Shown here: one piece after another, positions 11,710 to 19,920 of the stretch | How positions within the stretch are numbered: the stretch's first letter is position 1 | Layout: each line of letters begins with the position of its first letter | Source of the DNA: Roridomyces roridus | Taxonomy: Eukaryota > Basidiomycota > Agaricomycetes > Agaricales > Mycenaceae | Length of the DNA stretch: 64,000 nucleotides | Assembly (NCBI GenBank): GCA_029378245.1 | Contig: JARKIF010000006.1 | Location: 930,001 to 994,000, forward strand | Direction of reading: 5' to 3' | The notes under the pieces: generated by a model | Told to the model about the DNA's origin: nothing | The model's database searches: none | The model's input: the letters and a program-made list of their open reading frames with translations, nothing else | Translations under genes and position numbers: made by a program

Positions 11710-12444
11710 ATGTTCTTCTCTCGCCTCACCGCCCTCTTCTTGCTCTCCGCTACGGCCCTCGTGTCTGCACACCCCACCGACGCCGGGGTAGCCGTGGCCA
11801 AGCGCGAGTATAAGGACATCGACACCGTGTGCTACAACCTAAAGAGCGCCACGGAGGAGATTCTCCCCAAGATCGGTGTGTATTTAATTATTTATTCCCC
11901 GCCGCGAAGTGAATTTGAACTGTTCTTTCGACAGACGCGATAGTCAAAAAAGAGATCGTCCTCACCGTCGTCCTATTTGACCCGCTCATCAAGGAGCTCA
12001 CTTACGCGTTGGAGACCGCCGTAGCCGACCTCGCCGACCTCGCCATCGAGGAGGACGAGACCAAGAAAGAGGAGATCGCCGGCATCCTCGCTGAAATCGT
12101 CGAGGTGATTTCCCTCTTGAATCTTCAGGCTTGGGCCCATACTGAGAACCCCATCCCACAGGAAATCTCCGCATCCCTCGACGCAGCCCTCAAGAAAGCC
12201 GGCATCCTACTCATCCCCGACCTCATCCTCGGCTTCGCAGTCATCGATACAGTGCTCAAGAAAGTCCTCCTCGGCGCTGACGCGATCCTCGGTGGTGTGC
12301 TCATACTCGTCGGTGGACTGTGAGTTATTTGATCTGAAGGGCCGTTGAAGCACGGTACTGAATGTTTGCAGGATTGGCGGCGTTGTGGGTCTGCTCAAGG
12401 ACCTCGCGTTCAAGCTCACTTTGGGCAGCTGTGGGTATTATTGA
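11710..12444 (+). CDS. Small secreted preproprotein with Kex2 site and hydrophobic C-terminal half
   Basis: Four exons (11710-11875, 11935-12104, 12162-12319, 12372-12444) encode 188 residues; all introns are GT..AG. Residues 1-20 form a clear signal peptide ('MFFSRLTALFLLSATALVSA'), followed by a short propeptide ending in Lys-Arg at about 31-32, a Kex2-type processing site. The mature part begins with 'EYKDIDTVCYNLK', then a helical region alternating hydrophobic and acidic residues ('TAVADLADLAIEEDETKKEE'), then a long Leu/Ile/Gly/Val-rich segment ('ILGGVLILVGGLIGG') and ends 'LGSCGYY'. Only two Cys are visible in the mature part, one near each end, so a single disulphide is possible. A TATA box and four tandem octamers precede it. 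I do not recognise the family. The architecture fits a secreted membrane-active or cell-surface peptide-like protein, but no function should be assumed. Confidence 0.75.
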
Positions 12445-12639
12445 TGTTGTAGTTGCGGCGGTGTTCTCTCTCTTGTTTCAACTTCCGTCATTCGTTTGAA
12501 TGTAGGCTGTAAAGATGTGTTGTAGTTCTGTTGTTGTGTGAATTTGGTTGCTTTATTTCTGACTGGTGCCCTGATTGCTGAACTTACACGACCTTCTAAA
12601 TCTACAGGACCCGTTATTATCGTGATCCGAGGTTTGATC

Positions 12640-13340
12640 AGTAGTCCGGACAAAAAATCGATCATCTGAGCTGGAGGTGAGTTCAGAATCCGGACAAAAT
12701 CGGCCTCGAGGCAGACGAGCTCAGATCGGCAGTCCGGACAAGGACTTGGCAGGGGTCAACACCTCAGATCAGAGTCCGGACAAGATCATGCGGCGGTGGA
12801 TGCGGCGGGGGGCGGTGCTTCGCACTGCTTGCAGCGGGCGGCGTGGGATTTTTCACTGTAACTGAGTGGAAAGGGGGTGCCATTTTTTTACCTTATTGTA
12901 TACAAAATACCATCTACGGCTGGGCGCACGTCAAGCGATTGCACTCGGCATCGGCATCCCTCAACATTTCCCCTGGCTCGGTGCTCTTCCGTGTTGTTGA
13001 CAAGGTTGTTGTGAAAAACCGTGGGGTGGATGTATCACCCGAGATGGCTCTGAAGTTCAAAGAACTTCAGTCGGAGCGAGAGGCGATCCTCGCTGGGGTC
13101 AAGACACTCAATACGGTGCGGCAAAAAGGGAAATCGAATATTAGTGTTACGGAGGTAGACGAAGACGACGATGTGGCTTCCTAGCAGTCCCAATAGAGCC
13201 CCGGAATTTTTTGTGATTTTTGGGGATTTTTCGGGGTCAGAGCGCGATCCGGACAAAAAATGGTCAAATTTTGGGGGTTACAATGCGGTCCGGACAAAAA
13301 AATTGGGTCGGCGCGACGCCGAGTCCGGAAAAAAAACCTT
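12640..13340 (+). repeat. Cluster of 'TCCGGAC(A)AA' motifs
   Basis: The word TCCGGAC followed by A-rich sequence occurs at about 12645, 12689, 12733, 12775, 13248 and 13289, with a variant at 13324, spaced roughly 42-44 bp within each group. Together they suggest a degenerate tandem repeat with a period near 44 bp, split by about 440 bp. No coding role is evident. Confidence 0.6.
12843..13184 (+). CDS. Hypothetical ORF, 113 residues
   Basis: An open frame lies between the two clusters of TCCGGAC motifs. It contains 'SVLFRVVDKVVVKNRGVDVS', a charged helical stretch ('MALKFKELQSEREAIL') and an acidic tail. I do not recognise it. Protein-like composition and position inside repeats suggest a fragment of a transposon-borne protein. 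Chance is possible. Confidence 0.3.
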   Translation: MGFFTVTEWKGGAIFLPYCIQNTIYGWAHVKRLHSASASLNISPGSVLFRVVDKVVVKNRGVDVSPEMALKFKELQSEREAILAGVKTLNTVRQKGKSNISVTEVDEDDDVAS

Positions 13341-13931
13341 GGAGGGGACCTCTTGGGGGGATTTTCACGGGTCCTCCTTCTACGCTTGCTTGCTTGTGGC
13401 TGCAAGCAGTCAGCCACTGTTCAGGGGACTCTGGTTCGACTCCCCAAGTCCAATAAATGTTGCCTTGTAGTGGAACTATTTTTACCCTTGAACCAGCGTT
13501 TTGCGTCGAATAGAATCTAATGAAGTACTCAGCTCATTCTTGGCGTATCCACTGATTGTGGACGCATTGATAATCTGAACGGAAATGAAGATCGTGAGAG
13601 TTGCAGTGCGGCGGAGGGAGCTTGCTGATGTCCTCGATGTTGGGGATAACAGCACTGGAGCCTTCAACTCCCCGCACAAGTGAGGGATTCCCGTTCGATT
13701 CGGCCAAACGCATCTCGCAGGTTCGCTGATCATGAATGTTTTAATTCCGAATGCGCCGAACGCGGCGGAGGGCGATCTTATCTCGGGATTTGTTTGCAAT
13801 GAGTGACTCTGACCATGGGCGCATGGGCTCTGTCTGCCAATTCGAGGCGAAGGGAATTGTTCGCCCATACATATTGAAAATGTTTGTATCATCAATAACA
13901 AGATTCTGAAATGGTTTAGCGATCATAAATC
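13185..13931. other. Unassigned stretch downstream of a broken F-box-like gene
   Basis: A minus-strand frame of 139 codons (13901-13482) is open but has no recognisable domain. A plus-strand B-box-like 'ggttcgactcc' is at about 13434. Confidence 0.35.
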
Positions 13932-15115
13932 CTACAGGGCCCGTGCACACTGACCCTCAATCTCGCCCTTGCGTTTCTTCTCCACAAAAGCATTTCCAAG
14001 AGCCCAAATATCGTCTTCACCTTGCGCCCCCGCATACCAAAGGTTTATAAACCCGGCGACAGGGCGCACATAAACTCGCGGATCACGGGGCATATCGTCC
14101 ACACGGATATTCGAGAGCCCAAAGGCGAGCAAAACGAACACCTGGAGCTTGGGTAGAGCGGAGACCATGTAAGAGAGCACGTCGTTCTCACACCGGACTG
14201 CCAGATGTGTGAGGAACGGGAGTTTTGCAAGTTCGGACCAGTGAGGCCATGTCAGCACTAGCGTGAGGCTGCTGGGCGTACCCTCGAGAAGTTGAAGGTG
14301 TGTGAGGCTTTGGCAAAAGGGGAGGTTGAAGTGAAAGGCGTGGGTCACGACTGGAGGATATCGATGGATAGCTTGGTAGGGCGAAGATGTGTGATGAGGG
14401 AAACGATGGGGGGGAGAGGATCCATTGGGTCATTAATCAGTAGGATGTTGGTAACCCCAGTGCAGGCGGCGAGAAGGCGTTCGATGACTGCCAGATCCCA
14501 GGCATCGGAGGCATCGGCCGATGTAGCAGATAGGTATCGGACGGTGGGCGCAAAGAAATCGGGTGGTTTGCTATACAGCGCGCAGAGAAGCGCAATGCGA
14601 TTGTTGGGATTTCGGGATTTCGGCACGGTTCTGACTCACCACTTCCGGAACCTTCTAGTACTTTCTTCGTTGCTTACTGATAATCTTCTTTGGACTTTTG
14701 TAGAATATTCTAGATACATTCCCATGTAGTATATAAGCCCCAGCAATCTACGGCGTAGGGCATCTGTTTGCCTTAACGCATACATCCCTCACACGATTGC
14801 GATTGCAAACAACTTACATCATACTCCGCTCGATTCTCAACAGCGATATCCACTGCTGTTGTTAGACGACAACCGTATGCACCGATACAAATGGGGCTCA
14901 ATCCTGTGGGGTGAAACAAAGTGAGATTGGCAGCGATTTCTGCTGGCGAAGGCTTACCAGTCAAAGACCCGATGGGCCACGCGGAGGAGGGTCGGGATCA
15001 TCTTTGGGGAAGTCACAGCGACTAGTTCCAAGATCTCTCGCTCCAGCTCGGGAGGCAGCCTGGTTGGCCCGGAAACGCTGGGCAGACGCTGGTCATGGCT
15101 TGTGGCAAGAGACAT
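13932..15115 (-). pseudogene. F-box/LRR-like fungal protein gene, frameshifted
   Basis: Minus strand. Exon 1 starts at an ATG at 15115 and ends at 14958 with a good donor. It encodes 'RLPPELEREILELVAVTS..' and 'PTLLRVAHRVFDW', the N-terminal helix pair of a family of agaric F-box-like/LRR proteins. After the intron, exon 2 (from 14903) begins 'IEPHLYRCIRLSS' as expected but hits an in-frame TGA. Family-like sequence resumes at about 14620 ('NNRIALLCALYSKPPDFF'), runs to 'LRPTKLSIDILQS', then needs a one-base shift at about 14350 to continue 'THAFHFNLPFCQSLTHLQLL', and ends near 13932 with 'FVEKKRKGEIEG'. At least two lesions argue for a pseudogene, though one may be a mis-assigned intron. Family members are thought to act as substrate adaptors or are uncharacterised. 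Confidence 0.65.
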
Positions 15116-15790
15116 CGCGTCACGCGTCAGGCGTCACCATCAACCCTAGCCCTGATTGATCTTCGGGCGGAGTCGGTGGAACCTCCGGCCCGGCCATCCG
15201 TATGATGTTGTCGAACTTGAGTACACGACCTTCTACACATGCTTGTCGTCGCTGCAAGTGCTGCTCCAACTCCAAGTCCAATTATGTAAGTAGCTTGAAA
15301 TTTCCGCATTCCAAACTTCTGGAGGAATGGCCGGCCATTTAGAACTCCCTGTTGATGGGCGCCGAGAGTGAAAATTGAAAACGTTGAAACTTCGGTCACA
15401 TATCGCAAATTGAATAGCAGCCCTCACCCAAAAACAATTAGCCACTACTCGGGGATCTAAGAAGAACTTCGTCCACTACGGAAAGAACTCGGAATCCTGA
15501 TGAAGTGTTTCATCTTCAAAGCTTCACGAATCACGGCGGTCCCGACTCCTTCATCGTTCCTGATTTGACCAGGTCGTTGTCAATGAAAAATGAATGCACT
15601 GCACCGTGCACGTCAAGGACTACTCGACATCACCGACGCCGACGCCTCCATCTCCTCGAAAGCAGGGCTACTTAGTCCATTTCAAGCTACGCGGATTCCA
15701 CACGGAGTGAGTGGCAGCCCGTATTCTCCCACAGATATGAATACAATTAATAATTAGTTACAGTAACACATTATGGCAGTTCTTATTGGA
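15116..15790. other. Intergenic between divergent family members; nothing recognised
   Basis: This lies between the 5' end of the broken F-box-like gene and the 3' end of the TmpA-like gene, both on the minus strand. No ORF with a recognisable domain was found. Confidence 0.4.
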
Positions 15791-17318
15791 CTACGAGTCC
15801 CAGATTGCCCCGTACGCCGGAATGCCCCTGCTCTCCATCCCATACACCACCTGCTTCGTCAGTTTGGGGTTGGAAATAATAAACACGGCCTCGGCCTGCG
15901 CCTCCACGAATAACTTGTAAGTGACAGCCACCATGTCTGGGCGCCCATCTGTCCGTGTATCTGATAAACATTACAATTCAACGTTCAGTCTTTCTCACTA
16001 TCCTGTAAGAAGAAGTAGAACACACACCCCAAATCCACGCCTCCGGATCAACTCTCTTGACCGCCTCTATAATCTCGGCGCCGTACGTAACCAGCGGGCT
16101 AGGCGTGGACCAGAATATACGACATGGCGCTGCGTTGGCTGCGAACAGCGACATGCACGGACCGACACCAGACCCAGTGGCCACCACCACCACCTTCTTG
16201 AAGAGGTGCGCTGAATGGAGGAGCCCGAGGAGGGGGACGCCCCGGATCCAGAGTTTCGCGGGAGGAGAGGTGATGCAGTTGCGCGTCCAGTCTCCGGCGT
16301 TGGACACGATGAGGGAGAAGCCTTTCCCCTCCTCCTCGGAGTGAGGAATAGTCGCAAAGGAGTGCCATTCCATCAAAGGACGCGTCGATACTTTGATTCC
16401 ATGTATCGGTCCCATCCGCCGGTAGTTGAAATGCAGGCGAGTGGCGTGGTTGGATAGGACTTCGGGAATTACAGGACGAAGGCGAAGGTAGCCCCAAGAG
16501 AGGAGGAGACAGCTTGTTGAAACGCAGAGCATCCAAAAGCTCGGGGTGTGTATGAGGATATGGCCTATCGAGTGCTGGTTCGACTCGATGGAGCGAGTGT
16601 GCAACGCAGCGAAAATGGTGTGCATCCAAAACGTCGCGAGAGCGAGCCAGCCTGAGAACCGATGCACGGCTTCGAACGAGTCGTGGTAGCGCCGACGTAA
16701 GGTGGGGTGTGCGACAACGAGGATGAAGACGAAGAGCGCGACGAGAAAATAGCTCGTGACGAGCATTGCGAGTGCCCAATTGCTTGAGCTGCGGATGTAA
16801 TCCCTCGTGAGCACCGCGGTGTAGAGTATGTGCCAAGTGGCAGCGGAAGCACCTGCCCCGCTGTGCGCGCCGCCGTAGTGGAAAACCTTGGCGAGTCGCG
16901 CGCGGAGCCACAGAGGGGCGCTGCGGGGGCAAAGACAAGCGAGCTTGTAACACAGATTCACGACATGCTCCTGCCGGAAGAGGAGCGCGATCATGAGGTT
17001 GGCCGCCGTAGCATTCCCAACGGCTGGCGCCGAGGGATGTCCGTCATTTTTGACTGTAATGACGATAAATGCGATCAAGTTGGCAGTGAAGATGATGGTG
17101 AATATCTTGCGGTAGTAGTCAAAGGCACTGTCTAGGCATCGTATGGGTAAGTGAGAAAGTCGAGGGAATGACGGCGTACAATGGAGCCACCTCGTGAAAC
17201 TGCACCAGCCCTGCTTCGCAGGAAGCTGTCCGGCGGGCGATTGAACCTTCACCAGTTCAGTAGCCTTCTCCAGGTGCACAATCGAGGATTCGGCAGACGC
17301 CTCCGCCGGGAGACTCAA
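15791..17318 (-). CDS. TmpA-like integral membrane oxidoreductase
   Basis: Minus strand, two exons (17318-16028 and 15960-15791), 486 residues. The product resembles TmpA and related ferric-reductase-like fungal membrane proteins. An N-terminal cytosolic stretch with 'RWLHCTPSFPRLSHLP' precedes several hydrophobic segments ('IFTIIFTANLIAFIVITV', 'NLMIALLFRQEHVVNLCY', 'YFLVALFVFILVVAHP'). The membrane region carries conserved His ('VFHYGGAHSGAG', 'VHRFSGWLALATFWMHTIFA') expected to ligate haem or metal. A C-terminal NAD(P)/FAD-type domain follows, with a glycine-rich 'VVVATGSGVGPCMSLF'. The tail after the intron ('NPKLTKQVVYGMESRGIP') matches the family's end and stops with 'AIWDS'. In Aspergillus, TmpA acts upstream of conidiation; the role in an agaric is unknown. 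The frame is intact. A plus-strand 'tatataaac' at about 17464-17472 reads as 'tttatata' on this strand and might be its TATA element. Confidence 0.85.
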
Positions 17319-17865
17319 AGGGGTGATCTGGAGAAACTCAGCAATGCTTCAGTACAAGCCAAAATGCACGCCTTACAACGCCCGACATGGTGGGTGGAAG
17401 GAAGAAGGACGAGTAGTGCCTTGCACTCTCACTAAACTCCGGCCCTTAAAAACACAGATGGGACTATATAAACGTTCGAGATTGAATGGGCGGGCCGTCA
17501 ACTTGCCACTTGCCACTTGGCTTCGAGAATGTACTTAGAACATATCAAGTCACGGGAGGCTAATTTTGTACACCTGGGCCGGTGGCATAGCTCACTGTCA
17601 GTTCAGTCGCGGCAGGAAGATCAAGTCTGGGGGTGTCCGACGATGTTTGCAGTTGCCGGACAATTGAACGACAGTGTTGAATCTATTATATGACAAGGGC
17701 AGCGTCGACGCCACGCGTCACGCGTCAAGGAGGTTCCTGGTTGCGATGAATGGTTCACGTTCCCGCGGCAGCGGGGACACAAGTGGCACTGGCTGGCTAA
17801 CCAAGTTCTCCCTGGTTCATGTAAAACATCAAATGCCAGGTGGGCGGACATCGGCGGGTCGAACC
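17319..17865. other. Upstream region of the TmpA-like gene
   Basis: No other gene was recognised. It contains 'gccacttgccacttg' near 17505 and the TATA-like element at about 17465. Confidence 0.35.
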
Positions 17866-18066
17866 AGAATGCACGGGAAGACGAAAAAATCAACTTTCGT
17901 TTTCCGCCGACATCATGCACTCGCGGCGGAATCGAACCGTTGCGAGAGCCGAAGGTCACCGACGGCATTGAATACTTATTCTTCCAGACTTCCCGTTCCA
18001 GCTTGGTTCCATCAAGTTGACGTTGGGCAGCTCTGGATATTACATGGGTTGTGCAAAAAGCCGCAT
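17866..18066 (-). repeat. B-box repeat unit truncated by the YR retroelement
   Basis: This is one unit of the same ~300-bp repeat family that forms the array at 24.2-28.1 kb. It has 'gaatgcacgggaagacg' and an A-run, then the B-box complement (17928-17938) and the 'cttccagacttcccgttc' segment. It stops at the boundary of the DIRS-order element (18067). Confidence 0.75.
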
Positions 18067-18200
18067 GTCTTGTTCTCAGATTCAGGCTCACACAGATCGA
18101 GAAAAGAACCAACGAAACAACAGCAGTATATTGTGGGTGAGGAAGGGCGGCGCTACGCGCCGCTTCCGGGTCGCAGCCGATGGGTGCCGAAGATGAACCC
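18067..18200 (-). repeat. Split direct repeat B2 (134 bp)
   Basis: By eye identical to 18438-18571. It forms the outer 3' end of the YR retroelement on its coding strand. Confidence 0.92.
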
Positions 18201-18285
18201 TGATGGCTACTGTGCTGTTGTCTATGCTACGTATGCTAATGTTGAACTGCGAAGAAGTTAGTCGACAAAGGTGCGGGCGGGTGGG

Positions 18286-18438
18286 TCAAAAGCTGAGGTT
18301 AGTCGAGGTTGTGAGTGGGGAAAATCGGAGATGCGGGTGGTGATGGTTCGGGAGAAGGAGAGACCAGTCACCTGACACCCGCACTCCTCTGTCACAAGAC
18401 AACGTATTGATCCTCACTTGCTCGGATCAATACTCCCG
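18286..18438 (-). repeat. Split direct repeat A2 (153 bp)
   Basis: By eye identical to 23533-23685. It abuts B1, sharing the base at 18438, and is followed by an 85-bp spacer before B2. Confidence 0.92.
18404..18433. other. Perfect 10-bp inverted repeat inside A2
   Basis: gtattgatcc and ggatcaatac flank a 10-bp spacer (tcacttgctc), close to the A/B junction. The size and symmetry resemble a tyrosine-recombinase core site (two arms around a short spacer), or a structure for RT priming. Confidence 0.7.
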
Positions 18439-18571
18439 TCTTGTTCTCAGATTCAGGCTCACACAGATCGAGAAAAGAACCAACGAAACAACAGCAGTAT
18501 ATTGTGGGTGAGGAAGGGCGGCGCTACGCGCCGCTTCCGGGTCGCAGCCGATGGGTGCCGAAGATGAACCC
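18438..18571 (-). repeat. Split direct repeat B1 (134 bp)
   Basis: This copy lies just downstream of the tyrosine-recombinase stop codon (18635) on the element's coding strand and matches B2. Confidence 0.92.
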
Positions 18572-18634
18572 ACAAGCCGGCCCAGCCGAGGCATGACATC
18601 GGCGAACCCACAAGCAAAGACGGCGAAAAGACAA

Positions 18635-19834
18635 CTAGTGCCCATGAATGAATTCGGCATGGCGTGGAGCCAAGTCTTCGAGTGACCGCCAATATTTGTG
18701 GAAGGCGTCGGACGACCACCGGCCTGTTGCCTTTACCACGTCGGGTGCCACCCCGGCGATCAGGAACTCCGTCGTTCCTCCAATGCGGAAGCTGTGTCCG
18801 GTGGTACGCGGGTATCCGTGCCGTTGCCAAATCTCGTTGCAACGATCCAGGAATTTGGGCTTTGTTAATATGGTGGCTCCGTGTGGTGATCGGTAGGTGA
18901 ATAATGGAACATCGTCGCCACAACGATTGACCAACAGATGCATGTCCAGCGCGGTTCTCGGATTCAACGGATCCGTCTGTGAGGTCAAAATGACGTCCTC
19001 GCCCTCTGAATGAGTCTTCGTGCGAGGTAAGTGTAGCACAGTCGAGTTGCCACGAGATGACTTAGACACATGGCAACGAGAAGGTATGTCCTCGCATGCC
19101 AGTTCGGTGGTGGAGACCGGTAGGATTTCGCCCAAACGGCATTGACCCCAGAACGCCACGCACGCTGCGCCAAAAACAGCGACGTCCCGAGGATTCGAAA
19201 AATCAAGCCCGCTGCGCAGAATACGCAGCATGTTGGCATTGATAGGAGGTCGCCGCGGGCGTTTGGAGGAGGAAGGTGCGAGGTTTTGTACCCCGTTGAG
19301 AACGTAGCGTAGTCGAAGTCCTCCGTTCCACGGAGCGTTCTGCGCGACGTGCCAAGCCTTGAGAGCGGCAATATGGTTGCGCGCCGTGGACCCGGCGTGG
19401 ATTCCTGCGCTGGATGCTGCAAACGCGCATAGGACGAACTCGTCCGCGGGAAGTTGGAGTGCCTGAGGAACCCCTTCCTTCTCGCAGAAGGCTATAAAGC
19501 GCTCCATCGCGCTACTGTAGTTGCCCAGAGTAGATTTTGCCCATCCGTGTTGCAGAGCGAAGTCAACGGAATCGATTGATGCGGCTGATAAATTTGTATG
19601 AATCAGATTGCTGGGTATGCGTTCGTGATTGTGGAAACGAGCGAAGAGCCGCCCAGGCACCGTAGGGTGGCGCTTGTGACTGGGCCGAGACTGCGTTCTG
19701 GTAGCTTGAGTACTGTTCCGCGACGAGGATGATGCGACCGGACGAGACTGAGTTGCCTTTGAAGGTGTTGACGTGCTCATGAGCTTCCTTGGTGCGAAAT
19801 ACCCGGGGGAAAGGAAAGGGTTATCGGTGCGCAT
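18635..19834 (-). CDS. Tyrosine recombinase (YR) of the DIRS-order element
   Basis: Minus strand, 399 residues from the first ATG of the frame (19834); an in-frame ATG at 19780 is an alternative. After a basic, Ser/Thr-rich N-terminus there is a SAM-like core-binding domain (about residues 60-170, with 'WAKSTLGNYSSAMERFIAFC') and a catalytic domain. The signature residues are visible: the first Arg in 'GQCRLGEILP', the His-x-x-Arg in 'TGHSFRIGGTTEF', then 'GRWSSDAFHKYWR' with the Trp/His position and the nucleophile Tyr. All are intact, so the enzyme may be active. In DIRS-order elements the recombinase integrates a circular DNA copy into the genome without a target duplication. It lies 87 bp after the RT-RH stop and just before repeat B1. 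Confidence 0.92.
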   Translation of the reverse strand: MRTDNPFLSPGYFAPRKLMSTSTPSKATQSRPVASSSSRNSTQATRTQSRPSHKRHPTVPGRLFARFHNHERIPSNLIHTNLSAASIDSVDFALQHGWAKSTLGNYSSAMERFIAFCEKEGVPQALQLPADEFVLCAFAASSAGIHAGSTARNHIAALKAWHVAQNAPWNGGLRLRYVLNGVQNLAPSSSKRPRRPPINANMLRILRSGLDFSNPRDVAVFGAACVAFWGQCRLGEILPVSTTELACEDIPSRCHVSKSSRGNSTVLHLPRTKTHSEGEDVILTSQTDPLNPRTALDMHLLVNRCGDDVPLFTYRSPHGATILTKPKFLDRCNEIWQRHGYPRTTGHSFRIGGTTEFLIAGVAPDVVKATGRWSSDAFHKYWRSLEDLAPRHAEFIHGH

Positions 19835-19920
19835 AGCAAGATGGAATGATCGACACTGAAACGTTGAGTGCACATTGCATATTGAAAATGAATTTATCAA
19901 TTAGATGAAACTGTATCACG

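Noticed and set aside
16099..16953. Minus-strand ORF of 284 codons
   Set aside because: Shadow of the TmpA-like exon in another frame, Arg/Pro/His-rich.
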